From contig NC_029542.1 of the NCBI RefSeq assembly GCF_001577835.2, forward strand, positions 1,748,429 through 1,812,428: DNA of 64,000 nucleotides. Direction: 5' to 3'. Each line of letters starts with the position of its first letter. Within the stretch, counting starts at the first letter, position 1. This DNA comes from Coturnix japonica. Its lineage: Eukaryota; Chordata; Aves; Galliformes; Phasianidae. A model generated the notes under the pieces. The model searched no databases, was not told the origin of the DNA, and worked only from the letters and a program-made list of their open reading frames with translations. A program made the position numbers and the translations under genes. Shown here piece by piece: positions 22,901 to 34,873 of this stretch.

Positions 22901-25900
22901 TCTCCAGTGCACAGCTTTGATTTATTGGTGTTTCCTGACCCTGACAGCTGGCTCTGTTCTGTGCACAGCAGTCCTTGGATCATCACAGCTAAAAGCATTG
23001 CATGAAGCTCTCCCTGAAGCCAAAGGAAGTTTATCTGAGTAAATGCCTCTGACCCTCAAAGTTTCAGTGCAATGTTCCTCTCATCCCATCACAGTAGATC
23101 TGTGATGCTTTTGTGCTGGGAGAGGTTTGACTCTTTAGAATGGAGGAAAAATCCTGGGGAATTAGTGTACCCCACTAACTGGACCTGCCCCACCTGCAGA
23201 GGGCCTGGGGGCACCTGCTTGTATTTAGGGTTGCCAGTGTGGGCAAGATAAATCCATCCCATGCAAAGTATTGGCAGCCACCCACCAGGAATTCCCTAGA
23301 AAAAATAGGGGTCTTTATGAAATCCATGCTGCTAGACTGAGGAGCTGTCTGCAGACACCAAGAAAAGCAGGATTACTCACTGTAATGATGGTCTGGCACA
23401 AGTTGCCTTGTCACAGTCGCACACTTAATACAGTCACAACTACTGATAACAAGAAAATGCTCGTAGTTCAGAAAATACTGTATTTTGCTTGACTTTATTA
23501 GCAGGTAAGCAAAGCAAATTGCTCAGAGGATCCCTCTGCCCCAGTGCAGGCCAACTCTGCCTGGGCAGAGTGACCTCCCAGACCCCAGGAAGGCCACAAG
23601 CTCAGGGCTGTGGGTTAAGGTACAGACCCAGCACATCATGAAGCTGTTGTTGCACACTTGTTCCTGGGAGAGCTCATCAAGTTTGGAGAGTGATGGCTCC
23701 ATAAGCAGCGTTGTGAACAGAAGTGCTTTGGTTCCAGGCATTGTCATTTAGACAATTTAGCTGTCACCGAAGACAAAAAGGTGACTTGCATGCAGCAGAT
23801 GAGCATCTGCAAAGGTGAAACTGGCAGAATCTGAGGAGCTTTTCTCATCCTGTAGGGTTAAGGCATAGTGATAAGCCAAATACCTGGAAGTCATGTCTTG
23901 TGGCAGAGCTTGGAGGTGTTATCACCAGTGGCTCACTGTGATGGTATAGACCTGCTTGCCCCAGAAGCTGTGCAGGGGTGAGTGAGGACCTGCTGTCATA
24001 TCTCATTTTGTTCTTGTCCAATGGAGTCTAGATGTGGTCCTGGCCATACATGAAGGGGCTTTATCCCAGGGACAAGCTCTACTCCTTGCCCTGTGCTTAT
24101 CACTATGTTAATAAGAAGAACTGATGATCCCTTATGAATGTGTAACAGCTGGGAATACCTCTGTGGGATGAACATTTTGCCAACCTTGAGGTTAGTTATC
24201 CAAAAACTCTTGCCAGAAGCAACAAACCTGGCACCTGCTGTGAGCACACCTGGTCCCAAATATCACAGCAGGGTATGGTAAAAAGAACCCCAAGATCCAG
24301 TCTGCCAATGCCACACCATGTCCAGTCAACAGCCCAGCCCCTGAGTTGGACATTGGTGTTTGAGTTGGGTGGGTGTGCCTTGGAGTTTGCATAAGGAAAG
24401 CTGGGAACTGCAATGCATGAGATTGAGTGCCTTGGCTTGTTTTTCTCCTCTGCTTTGCTTTGGCTCGCTGAACAACCCCATCTGGCTTTTCTGAACAGCA
24501 GTGTTACTCACCTTGCACTTTATGCTTTCCTGGGGATCAGTAATAAACATCCCTTCAGTCGATAATGAAACAGGAAGGAAAATTAGAGGCGCTTCTACCA
24601 CAAGCTCAAAGCCAATCAATCCCAGAAAAATGCCAGGGCTCTCACATAGGGGTCAGATACCTGCTGGGACTGATGTCCACCTCTCCCTTCTTTAGCTTTA
24701 TACCTCCCTGTTTTTCCATCGAATGATATTTTTCCTCCCTAAATTCAAACCTTTCCCAGGAGCAGACAGTTCCTCCATTTTTTTTTACTGCCTTTAAGGT
24801 GACATTTGGAGAAGCTTTAAGATCATCCATATATTCGTTTTTCAGGTGAAATACTAGTTTAGAGCAGGGAAAAGCTTGGGGGGAGATGAGGAAAGGCAGA
24901 CCCAGCTGGTTTTGGGGTGGAGACAATTGCAACCCACAAATATCGAATGATATCGGTGCCACAGAAGGAAATATTTATGGTGGGAGAGGTGGGGGAGGAA
25001 GGGATGAAAACAGAGATGGGGTGATCCGGGCTGAGCACTGAGGAGAAATACCTGCCTGTGAATTTGGCTTCTTGAGTGTGGGTGAGGGGAAGCTCCATCA
25101 TTTGGGGATGTTCAGAATTGCACTGAACAAGGTCTGAGTGAATCCCCTTCAGGGAGCAATCATGCACCAGCTGAGACAGATCTCTCCTGCCTCCCCACCT
25201 CTGCCTTTCGCTACATTTTCTTGTAGGACTGTGGGTATCACTAAGGAAATTATTAGACCCATTTCCCCAGTAGCTGTGTGCTGCCTCCCTTCCACTGGCA
25301 CTACCAGATATTTTCTTAGGGCTGTTTTTACTCTGTGTGTAGGGCTGAGGGATGCTCAGCCCCTGCATTGCAGTGGGTTCCATGGCCATTATGCTGCCAT
25401 TGACTCCAACCAACCCCAACAGCAGGTGTCTGAAGACAACAAGCAAAGCAGTTTGGCATCACCCTTCCTCTGGCACTGTGGGTGTTATCAAGGGCTGGAT
25501 AACAAAAGAGAAAGAGAGCAAAGGAGAGTCAGAGCTCCTGGGACAAGATGCCTGCTGGGTCCTGGAAAATAATCCAAAGCCTTTCCTAAAACAGCTCAAG
25601 GATTAAAACATCCATCCTGAGATGGGCAGCGTGAAGTCTGACGGTGGTTGGGCAGCACCAGATGTGCAAAAGCTTTATGGAAGGAAAGCCTCAGTGCCCA
25701 AAAAGAGCTGAGCTTTTGACTGATGTGTCTGCAGCAAGCAACAGAGGAGAAGGTGCCCCTTGCTTTCACTGCCAGCTTTCCTTCATGAAGAGCAGCAGAA
25801 GGGAAAAAAGCATCACTGCAATGCTGCTGAGATGGGCAGAGGTCGCACTGCTCCCACACTGCCCTGGGGTCAAAGTCCCTCTGTTCCCATGCTCCCTGGG

Positions 25901-28762
25901 GGTTGCTACAGGGTATTCTGCTGTCCAGGACAACATCTGGTTTGTGGCTTTGGGAGAGGTCACTGTCCTTATCTGTGTCATACAGAAGAGGGATGGACGT
26001 GCAGGAGAAGGGGCTTGCCTGGACTCCTCCAGCTCTCCTCAATCAGAAACATAAAACCAGGCTTTCCAGCCCTGAGCAACAAACTGCTGATCCTATAGCC
26101 CACTCTGTCTGCCAGCTCTCATGGTTTTGTTTGCTCTTGTTTTCAGAGAGGCCAAATGATCCCTGCTTACAACTCAGATTAGAGGTAGTATCATTTCTTC
26201 AGCCCTCACCATGGGGGAAATCAGCTGGAAAGGGGCAAAGTGCTGTCAGTTATGTCCAGGGCTTTGGGCTGATTTTCTCTCCATGTTCTGGAATAGCTGG
26301 ACTTCAGGATGAGGCCAAAGAGAAATCTTCATCCCAGAAAAGCAGTTGTTTTCTTTATAAAGGTATAAAGCTGTTGGAAAAGAGACTTTAAATTTAAAGT
26401 GACCATTTAGCCATAACTGCAACTTTGCCAGAAATTTGCTGTAATGTGGAATGACTCAGAAATACAAAACTAAGGGGAAAACCTCTTCCTTTGTTCAAGG
26501 GAGAAAAAGAGATGTATCCTTCTCTAAAATAGAACTGAAAGCTCTGCAGTATTGGATCGTATTCAGAATAAAAACTGCAGAGAAAATAATCCTGAAGATC
26601 TGATCCCAATCCTGGCACTGCCACCCTATGAACTGGTCCTCTTATTCAGAACAGAGGGGTGTAAAATGCAGCTTGTAAATCAATAGGACAGATAAATCTT
26701 CAGACAGATCAGGTCTGAAGATCACCTGCATGCTGTTATTTTCCTGTACTGATGGATGTTTCAAGTTACCCCTTTTCCATCCAGGCAGAAGGAATGCTTG
26801 TGGCAAGAGAATATATGTGGCTTGTGGGGTCCTGTGCAAGGAGGGCAAAGAGGTAAACCTCCAGTCTAAAGGGGATATATGGAGTCAGTGGGATGCTGTC
26901 AGACCAAACTCTTCCCAACTGCTTTCCTATCAGTTCCTGCTTTCCTTCTCCTTGAACTCAACATGCCAGATGCTGTGGCCATGTCCACTCCTAGCAACCC
27001 TTCTCCATCATCCTCCGCCTCCAAGCCAGAGCCTGGGAATGGCCTGGCACACGTGGCCCTCTCAGCCCAGCTTTCTCATGAAGATAAACGACCCCATTTG
27101 ATGTGATGACAGAGAACAGCAGCTGGGGCAGCCTCCCAGCTGCTATAAGGGCAAATCAAAGCACTGAGTTTGGTGTGGAGAATAAGATATCATCAGCATC
27201 TGCAGGCAAGGAAGGAGACAGTTTGACTGGCTAATTAGCCTTGGGTGCTAATGAAACCTAGAGCAGAAGATCTCAGCATGCTGGGGTGATGTTTTTGTGC
27301 TGGTTTGAAGGAGTGTGAGCAGGATCCAGGAACAGGGAACTGCTTCCAAAAGGGTCTTCCAGAAGGATGTCTGTGATTTTGATTTAAACTTGGCTTGATG
27401 TGTAGGAGCACAAAGGAGAGTCTTCTGTCCTGCTGAACCAGTGGGGGCAGAGGTGGCCTTTGGAGGACACCCAGGGCTGGGATTTGGAGATCTCTGACCT
27501 AATGACCATGACACGATGCCAAGGCAGAGCTGGGCAAAGCTCAGAGCTGAAAAGCAAGAAAGAATCTACCTAAAGAGCAACTGAGATGCAGGGATGCTTC
27601 TGCTCCTGGCAAGTGAAATCCCCACACAGAGAAGATTCTTTTCATTTGGTCTGAGCTTTCCATTCTGATTATAATCAAAGCAGCTCATTCTGCCTCGCCT
27701 TCTCCCTTGCGGTGATGGGGTCACCCTGCATATCTCAGCAGGAAATTTCTAAAGGAAATGTCTTTTACAACAAGCCTTTGTGATAAGAACATAGCCACCT
27801 TATCAAAACGCTTTGCGCTCTGATGTATTTCTTTAAACAAAACCTGTGCCAAACTCCTCCACCCAGCATGCCTATGGCTCACCCCAGCCTAACCAGGCCA
27901 GGAGACGAAGCCAGGTATTTGCTACCCTCTGCTGTTCTCTTCCTGCTATATCACCTCCCTCTAGCAGAAGCCAACGCTACTTTCTGCTCTCCTTTAAGAC
28001 CCTGTGCTGTCTGGTAGAGAGAAACCATTACCCTTCCCATTAGGAGATGCTGAGCCTTCAGCCCACCCCATCTCTCTGCTCCTGCATCCTCCCCAGCCCC
28101 TTCTCCCAAATATCATCAGCTCCACACACCTGAGCTTCCCTCCATCTCCCAGCCTGCTTTCCACCCTGTCCTTTCTGCTTTTCCCCCTGCCGTTATGCTT
28201 GGGCCATTCCTCCCTGTGCATTGCTCACACATTAGGAAGAGCTCAGAGGAGAGCTGGGCTCTGGGCCTGCCAAGTACTAAAATCCTTCTATGAGTCTCAG
28301 AGAACAGCCTGGCACCATTGGGGTTAATTCAGAGGTAGCATCAGAGCAGCTCCTGCCTTTATTATCAACCCTTGACCCTTCACAGAAGAAAACAAGCCAA
28401 CAGATAAATGCCAGCTGTGTTGCTTTGGTGCCCACATTGAATATTTATCACCATAAACACTATTAATCACAGAGAGAGGTGGGGGCATAATACCTTCCTA
28501 ATGAGCTGTGTTCAGCTGACTCCAGGTAGGTTTTAAAGTGCAGAGCTCCTTTCTCTCATTACAGCTGCAGAGCTCTCCTCTGGGGAGATGTGTATTGCTG
28601 CATTTCAGAAGCTTCAAAGGGAGGTAGATATGACCCTGCATTGCTAACGCAACTAATGGGCTACAATAATCAGTGTTACCGCCTTTAGAAGACAGCATTC
28701 TTGGAGCAGAAGACTCACCAAAGTATGGGTGAATCCCATCAAAATGGTGGTGATGCATCAGC

Positions 28763-28888
28763 ACAAGGCTGCCCAGGGAGGTGGGGAAGCTGCCATCCCT
28801 GGAGGTGTTTGGTGGGCATGGTGGGGTGGGCTGGAGTTGGACTTGGGGATCTGTGAAGCCTTTTCTAACCTTTGTGATTCTATGGTTA
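28763..28888 (+). repeat. CR1 LINE 3' fragment
   Basis: It contains aaggctgcccagggaggtgg, ccatccctggaggtgtttgg and the terminal gtgattctatgg of CR1. The coding part of the LINE is absent, as is usual for 5'-truncated copies. Confidence 0.8.
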
Positions 28889-30239
28889 TTCAGCTTTAAT
28901 TCAGTTTCTGGTAATCCAGGTTTAGGAGACCAACATGGGGACATACAGACTGTGAGGTCCTGTGACATCTGCCAGCAGGGCTCAGAGAGGGACAGAAGAA
29001 AGGATGGAGCGTGGTAGGATGCTCCTCCAGCCCTGGGCACTGCTGCAGTTCATGTAAACCAAGGGTGAATGGAAACCTTGATACAAAATGCCCTCAGATC
29101 TTTTTCTTCCAGCCACGTAAGGATGCAGAAACTACTCAGACTCAACTTCTGTTTTGGAGGGAGCAATGGTTAATTCTAAGTCAGATCAATGCAGGGAATG
29201 TTCTTCCAAGGGCCTATGGATGCGGTTGTTGTGCTCTCCATCAGATCAGTAGATGAATAACAAGTGCCACAAACAGTGAGAATCAGTATTCATGGCATTT
29301 TATTATAACTGACACAGGCTAAGCTTCATCCGTGAGCCTGAATTTTGCATTTCAGTCAGGGAGTGGAGCACTTTGCTATGTAAGAAAGGCATCCCCATCT
29401 CCTGATGCTGCTGTGATTGCTAAGCATGTTTCCTAAAGCTCACAAACAGACCCCGCAGTAAGTGAGGAATGCAAAAAATAATAGGATCATTTCAGAAATG
29501 TCACACTTGCCTCAGATCATACGTACTTTTAGCCTGGTTTCCTCAGGAAACGAGATCCATAGAGTAGCTCCTGGCCTGGCTTGGCTGCTTGCCCTCTTTT
29601 CTAACAGCTTCACAACACAAGTGTCACTCCAGTGTGACACAGTGGAGGGCTCTCATGTGTTTCCCAAGGAGATGAGATGGGGGAGAGAAGTGCTGAGCTT
29701 CAACCCAGCCCAGCCAGGAGGGAGCACAGTGCATTGACAAGCAAGCTTCCCTTGTTCCATCCCACTGCTTGCACACGTCTGTGGTTCTATCCCAAGTGAT
29801 TCCATGCCAAGCTTTGTTTATTTCTGCTAAAACTGTCAGAGAAACTTGAGCTCTAGGCCATAGGGGGATTTCAATGTGTTATTTTTATAGAAACACTAAG
29901 GAGTCATTCACCTCATTATTCACCAGGGTGCAGATCTCTCCATCAACACAGCCTGGAAATGAGCAGCTTCCATCACTCAGCCCTGCCCTTCCCTTTGGCT
30001 CTGCTCAGGCCCCCACCCCTCAAACCACAGGGAGGGGAGGATGAGGATTTTCTCATGATTTCATCATTCAAGGAGGATGGGAAGGAAGGGCTGCCTTTGC
30101 TTGTCATGGTTTTCCCCAAGAATAATTATCAGTGCTCTCTGCTGCTTTTAAATAGATGAGAGCTCCAAACTTCTATTGTGGCATAGCTGAAGTGGGGGGT
30201 GGTTTCTGATTTCTCCTTTTTTTAACTCCTTCTCAAGTA

Positions 30240-30275
30240 TATATGTGTGTGTGTGTATATATATATATTCTTTTT
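30240..30275 (+). repeat. Low-complexity (TG)n/(TA)n patch
   Basis: Alternating tatatgtgtgtgtgtgtata then tatatata, in the upstream flank of the ZPBP-like gene. Confidence 0.85.
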
Positions 30276-30589
30276 CACATATCAGTGGGATAATTTAACA
30301 TATTTCTCTCTAAAATCATTACTCTCCCCCTCACCCCTAGGAATCCTGATACAAGTGAATAGGAGATCACAGCCCTACTTTTTTCCCAGTTTCCATCTGT
30401 CCATATTGTTTAACAGCTCGTTTTAGTTCTCAGGGTACAATCATAGGAAATTAAATCTCATTTCCAAGACAAACAGGAACATTAAGGAAACACACCCCTT
30501 TAAAGACATTCAGTTCTGAACCAAGAGACTGCCTCGAGTTAGCACTAACTCCAACTTAGACTTTCTGGGTCATTCTTGCCTCTTGTTCT

Positions 30590-30596
30590 TATAAAA
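30590..30596 (+). promoter_or_regulatory. Possible TATA element upstream of ZPBP-like gene
   Basis: A TATAAAA heptamer lies about 330 bp before the ATG. It could be a promoter element, but the X-box much closer to the ATG suggests transcription may start nearer. Confidence 0.2.
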
Positions 30597-30879
30597 TTTC
30601 CACCAAAATTAGAAAAAAAGAAGCTTTGCATAGCACTCTCATCTTCTATCTCCTCCTTATTCCCTCTAATCTTCACTCTTGGCCACATCTTTGTGAACCC
30701 ACAGCCATTCTAGGATGTTCCCAGCTGTACTTCTGCTCCCTGCCCACTGATGATCCCAAGAAGGTCCACATTTCCCACAGAGCCCAAGCACAAAGAGTGC
30801 CACCAAGGTGGGCAGGTGACCTCCCACCACTGTGCTTCTGAACCATCACTAAGGTGATGGAGGAGGCAGTGGATTCCTC

Positions 30880-30893
30880 ATTGCCATGGTAAC
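30880..30893 (+). promoter_or_regulatory. RFX X-box upstream of ZPBP-like gene
   Basis: ATTGCCATGGTAAC is a near-perfect inverted-repeat X-box (consensus GTTGCCATGGCAAC/GTNRCCNNRGYAAC) 30 bp before the ATG at 30924. RFX2 and related factors use X-boxes to switch on spermatid and ciliary genes, in keeping with a sperm protein. If the mRNA starts upstream of it, the site is in the 5' UTR. Confidence 0.5.
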
Positions 30894-30923
30894 TGGGTGC
30901 CCCGCACTGCATAGCCAGGCAGG

Positions 30924-31017
30924 ATGTTCTGTGCTCCGTGCTTCTGGCCAGAGCTTGGGGCCACTGGGTTGTTGGGGACCGTGGGGATCCTGACCTTGGT
31001 CCTTTGGAGCTGCTCAG
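30924..31017 (+). CDS. ZPBP-like exon 1: start and signal peptide
   Basis: ATG has A at -3. It encodes MFCAPCFWPELGATGLLG then TVGILTLVLWSCS, a typical signal peptide. Donor CAG|gtaaac, phase 1. Confidence 0.8.
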
Positions 31018-34000
31018 GTAAACGGATAGCACAAAGGTGGATTTATTCTGCTCTGACTCCTTGAAAAGGAGGACGTAGTAAGTTGAGAACCCCCTGCACT
31101 GAGCACTACCCCTCTGTTTACTCCTAGGACAGCCAGCATTCCTGCCTGAGGTCCCGCCTGCCCACTCCAGCTGGGAGTACCACGGGGGTGAGATCTCCAA
31201 ACCCTCCAGGGGGCTTATTCCTGGGTTAAACAGCCATCCCTCCCAGCCCACATCCAGGCTTCTCATAAGAGGAGCCTCTCCCCACTGCCTGCTCTGCCAG
31301 CAACCTGGGCAGAGGATGTGGCTTCCCAAGTTGCAGTCATCACCAGCAGAGCTATCCCAGTCTTGGCTCTGTCTTCTCCATCAGCTCTGGCCTCACTTCT
31401 TGCCACTTACTTAATTTGCTCTAAGCCCACAGGCATCCTCAGGTCTTCCTCCAGTATGGTCCTCTGTGGGGTTGGGTCCATTTAGATCTCACACAGGTTC
31501 TCAAAGGATTTCAGATCCTCCTCTCTCTTCATCCCCATATCTGTTTCTTCTCAATGTCCTGAAACATCCCTCAGCTCTTCCTTCTCTTTCTCTGGCTTAG
31601 GTGACGTCTTCATCCACATGGCCAGCAGCCTGTATTCACTGCCCTGCAGCACAATTGATCTTGAGGTGGCCAATCCAACCTATGAGTGGGTTCGGGACGG
31701 GGCAGGTGAGGTCCTCAATCCTCTCAGCCACAATGGGCTCTGCTACCATAAGGGAAGAGGGGTGCAGGAGGGGAAAGAGCCTTGCAAAGTTCTGTGGAGC
31801 AAATGAGGAGCAAGTAAGGGCTGGGATCTGGGGGTTTTGTTAAGAATGTTTTCAGGCTTTTGGATGGTTCATTTATAGATGGGGACATCTCTATCAGGGG
31901 AGAGGGCACTGGTGAATCTTGCTCTTCAATACGTCATTAGAGAAGGAAGGGAAAGAGCAGCTTTGGGAGATCTAGTAGAGTCTTTGCTGTGGTTTGAGGA
32001 GAGCAAATCTAGGATAGTCCAGGAGAACATGGCACAGCCACCCAGGGACTGGGGCAGCTCAGCACAGTTCCTGGAGATCTCTCAACCCTTCAATTTCCTA
32101 CACTAGGCCCCAAGCTGCTCTCAGTCACTGAAGAAGGACATCTCCTGTTCCAGAACTTCCAAGCAGCTGATAGTGGCAACTACACCTGCACCGTCTCCTA
32201 CACAGAGCATGGGCTCCCTGTGTCCCAAACTTTCCACTACAGAGTGTTTGGTGAGTCCTATATGAAAAAGCAGGAGGGCAACCTAGTGAGAACAGGAGGG
32301 GTGGAGGAGCCGTGGGGAGAAAGGAGGGAGCTCAGCTCTCTGGTTGAGGGAGCTTCCTCTTGACAAGGAGGAAGAACCAGGAACCTTTTGGGGCTTTTTC
32401 CTACAGGCTACCATGTGCTTGGAGGCCTGGAGACTTTGCTGGTCTTCCATAGTAAGCTCTGTGAAGACGAGTGGAACAAGATGTTCCTGTGGGATTTACT
32501 GGAGATGCTGAAGCAGCTGGAGATTGAGCTGCACTGCAAGATCCGTCCTAAGAAGACTGTCTGCTTCCCCTCAGCAGACAACCCTTCGAATGAGTTCGTT
32601 GTCCAAATACAGCTAGAAGGTAAATAAGCTGTCTGGCTCCTGAAATAAGGAATTCTTGCAAGAAAGAAGTGGCTAAATGTTAGAGGTGTTCAGGGCTTTG
32701 CCATCCTCCTACTGGAGCTGCAGCAGCCTGAGCTGTGCTGCTGACTCTCTGTCTTATAGTGTCCTTCTTCGGGCCCAATTGGGATGAACAATGCAAACCC
32801 CAAGGTGTGGAGGTGGACATAGACTGCTACCGCAAAACAGTCCAGCAGAGCCTTGAAACGGTGAGCCCTGGGACCGCTGCTGCTGCTGTAGTGATCAGAG
32901 GAACTTTTCTCTGCAGCAAGAGCTCAGCTCCTCTCTTGGCCCTGTCCCCAGGTTGAGCCTGCCATGAACAAATTCTTCACGAAGAAAGCAACTTTCCACA
33001 TCACTGGGCATGATGTCTCCAAAATTGTCTTCAACATGGCGTTTGTTGGCTTCCTGGAGATCAAGACATGCAGCAAAGGCTACGGGCAGACCAAGCAGCT
33101 GCCAAGATGTCTCAAGTGTTGCAGTGAGCCAAGATTCCACCACCCTTTGGTTTTCTCTCTGCTCTCCAGCCCTGCTTCCCCTTCCCCTTCTCATGTAAAT
33201 CTCTGTTTCTGGGTCCTTGCTGCTCTTTCTATGCGCACTGAGCTTGAGGAATGTGTTATAAGGGGTAATTCCGAGGTATAAATGGTTTTTTATTTTGACT
33301 CTTGGTTGAGTATATCTGTATCAATCAGCTGGTGTTGCTGCTCAGACAGGACTTTCTTTGTGTTCTCTCCTCAGTTGTATGCCCACCAGGGACATTCAGC
33401 CCTCCTACAGACACACAGTGCTCACCATGCCCCATAGGAACCTACAGCATGATCTACGGGACGGCATTTTGCATTCCCTGCAAGGATGGCATGATCACTC
33501 AGGGGATGGGTGCCAGATCCGCTACAGATTGCATGAAGAATGAAACGACCAGGCATGGTACATTAACTATTTGCTGCTAGAGCCCAGAGCTTTGCCCAGA
33601 TATGCTGGCCATGGCAATTTCTACTGACCTTAAGGGTCCCTTTGGAAACGGGAAACTATTGTCTCCTCCATCATTATCCCTGAGGAGACCCCATGTTCCT
33701 CTCTGCCCCACTCACCAGGCACAGAGTAATTGAATCTCCCTTCACCTTTGTATTCCCAACTTCCCTTTGAGCTCTGCTAACTTCACTGCTAGGAGTACTG
33801 TAGGTCCCATCATCCCTGGTACTTGGGGAGGCTAACACCAGGGTTGTCCTCAGAGCTTGCAGCAATGGAACTTCTCCCTTTGAGGTAAATCCATCCATTT
33901 CTCCTTCTTTTCAGTTGACTCCATCATTCGCAAGATCCCAATTCCGCTCTTTATCATCTTGCCATTAGTAGGATCCGTCAATCTGCTCTTCATCTTGTAA

Positions 34001-34690
34001 GTCTCAGCTCCTTCTCTCAATATGAGGCATTTTGATGTCATTCTGTTGGTGTTGGTCCCCCAGCTCTATGTTCCTCTTTGCAATAGATGAAGGAGTTCCT
34101 GAGCCCATCACTGTGGCACCAGCAGAAGACAGCATGCTAGTACAGGGGTGCAAAATACCAGTGGAGGGAATAACCACTGGCAACAGTTTACGGAGCCTTA
34201 TAGAATCATAGAATGGTTTGGGATGGATGGGCTTTAAGTTCCAGCACCCTGCTAAAGGGGCCTGTTGGATATGGCCCTGGGGAATCCTGGCCCTGAGGGT
34301 GGTGCTGGGTGGCTGCATGGTTCTGGTGTTGGTTCCTGGCATGGGGATCTCATTCTTCACTGTGGATCTCTGTCTTTTTGTAGAAGCTCTTGCTATTGGT
34401 ATCAAAAAGAATACCGGCCGTCATCACCAGCAACTTCCAAAATTGCAGGAGTCATCAAGACAGCAGTGACCAAGATCCGTCAGATCCCCAGTCAGAGTCC
34501 CTGGTCTCACCATTCTGCTTCAGCTCGCAGCACCAGTGAAACTGACACATCTCAGGAGGGTGAAAAACTCACCCCTCCCAAGACCCCAAACCTTGCTGCT
34601 GTGAGTGATAACACACCTGCTGTGCTGGAACTGGAGAACAAAATGCCAGTTATTGAGCTTCCCTCCAGAAATGCAGACCAACATCATTGA
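30924..34690 (+). CDS. ZPBP/Sp38-family protein with Ig domain, cysteine-rich domain, transmembrane helix and cytoplasmic tail
   Basis: Ten exons joined in frame give 486 residues. A hydrophobic signal peptide (about 1-31) is followed by an Ig-like domain (about 52-134: Cys67, Trp81, and D108-S-G-N-Y-T-C114). Next is a middle domain (about 135-296) with FGPNWDEQC and CSKGYGQTKQLPRCLKCC, then an ephrin-receptor-like cysteine repeat (CPPGTFSPP.. CPIGTYS, about 297-357). A membrane helix (about 365-390) and a basic, Ser/Thr/Pro-rich tail follow. The order Ig, GW-type Cys domain, CC-V-C-PGTFS matches ZPBP and ZPBP2, acrosomal proteins that bind the egg coat, as I remember them; those end soon after the cysteine repeat and have no membrane anchor that I recall. 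It could be bird ZPBP2 or a third paralogue, so no symbol is given. Coding is intact. An alternative last exon is described separately. Confidence 0.85.
31128..31187 (+). CDS. ZPBP-like exon 2
   Basis: Acceptor actcctag, donor G|gtgaga, phase 1 on both sides. It encodes GQPAFLPEVPPAHSSWEYHG, a linker between signal peptide and Ig domain. The family gives least support for this exon. Confidence 0.65.
31601..31705 (+). CDS. ZPBP-like exon 3: first half of Ig domain
   Basis: Acceptor tctggcttag, donor G|gtgagg. It encodes DVFIHMASSLYSLPCSTIDL then EVANPTYEWVRDGA. It has the B-strand Cys and the core Trp; NPTYEW parallels DPTYLW/DPTYMW of ZPBP2/ZPBP. Confidence 0.85.
32107..32250 (+). CDS. ZPBP-like exon 4: second half of Ig domain
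   Basis: Acceptor cctacactag, donor G|gtgagt. It encodes PKLLSVTEEGHLLFQNFQAA then DSGNYTCTVSYTEHGLPVS. DxGxYxC is the Ig signature, and NYT is an N-glycosylation site. Confidence 0.88.
32407..32619 (+). CDS. ZPBP-like exon 5: middle domain
   Basis: Acceptor tcctacag, donor G|gtaaat. It encodes YHVLGGLETLLVFHSKLCED onward, with LHCKIRPKKTVCF near its centre, and ends FVVQIQLE. The helical WDLLEMLKQLE stretch matches in position the LKKILDSL-type helix of ZPBP2. Confidence 0.85.
32760..32860 (+). CDS. ZPBP-like exon 6
   Basis: Acceptor gtcttatag, donor ACG|gtgagc, phase 0. It encodes VSFFGPNWDEQCKPQGVEVD then IDCYRKTVQQSLET. FGPNW..C corresponds to APGW..C in the ZPBP family. Confidence 0.86.
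32952..33123 (+). CDS. ZPBP-like exon 7
   Basis: Acceptor tgtccccag, donor A|gtgagc. It encodes VEPAMNKFFTKKATFHITGH through FLEIKTCSKGYGQTKQLPRC and LKCC. C..GYGK/Q...C..CC is a ZPBP-family hallmark. Confidence 0.87.
33375..33557 (+). CDS. ZPBP-like exon 8: ephrin-receptor-like cysteine repeat
   Basis: Acceptor tctcctcag, donor G|gtacat. It encodes IVCPPGTFSPPTDTQCSPCP, IGTYSMIYGTAFCIPCKDGM and ITQGMGARSATDCMKN. The spacing of cysteines and PGTFS/IGTYS resembles GCC2/GCC3 (ephrin-receptor-like) repeats. Confidence 0.86.
33915..33996 (+). CDS. ZPBP-like exon 9: transmembrane helix
   Basis: Acceptor cttttcag, donor TT|gtaagt. It encodes VDSIIRKIPIPLFIILPLVG then SVNLLFIL, a stretch long and hydrophobic enough to span a membrane. 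Confidence 0.8.
34199..34300 (-). repeat. CR1 LINE 3' tail (reverse orientation)
   Basis: It begins tagaatcatagaatggtttg, the reverse complement of the CR1 terminus, within the last intron of the ZPBP-like gene. The inner edge is uncertain. Confidence 0.75.
34384..34690 (+). CDS. ZPBP-like exon 10: cytoplasmic tail (read-through form)
   Basis: Acceptor ctttttgtag. It encodes SSCYWYQKEYRPSSPATSKI and a basic, Ser/Thr/Pro-rich tail ending NADQHH with TGA at 34688-34690. A donor-like GAG-G|gtgaaa at 34559/34560 could instead splice to 34874. Confidence 0.7.
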
Positions 34691-34873
34691 GGGAGAACAT
34701 CCTTACAGCTTTGTATGTGTGCCTCCCCTCACTCCATACAGGCTAATGTATCCAGCAGTGAAGAAGAGGGACACATTTCTCCTCATTGAATTTGCCTTCC
34801 CCAATAGCTCTGACTGCAACTATCCCCTTTGCTATAAATACTGGCTTTTATTCACGTCTCTCTTTAACTCCAG

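Larger units (their letters stand above)
11170..30580. other. Gene-free interval between CRHR1 and the ZPBP-like gene
   Basis: About 19 kb in which no ORF resembles a known protein or has splice-consistent exons. Contents recognised: CR1 tails at 13915-13973 and 28763-28888, a poly-C run near 13790-13804, a three-copy degenerate short repeat at 21689-22220, a (TATG/TA)n patch near 30240-30275, and several AT-rich blocks with clustered homeodomain cores (11573-11665, 14140-14240, 17150-17320, 18590-18830) that could be regulatory. Confidence 0.7.

Noticed and set aside
24859-25446. 195-codon open frame on the minus strand
   Set aside because: One of the longest ORFs in the gene desert, but with no domain-like composition, no splice or promoter context and overlapping open frames on the other strand. 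Most likely chance.
30673-31329. 218-codon open frame on the minus strand
   Set aside because: It is antisense to exons 1-2 of the ZPBP-like gene and resembles no family. A shadow of the real gene and its GC-balanced flank.
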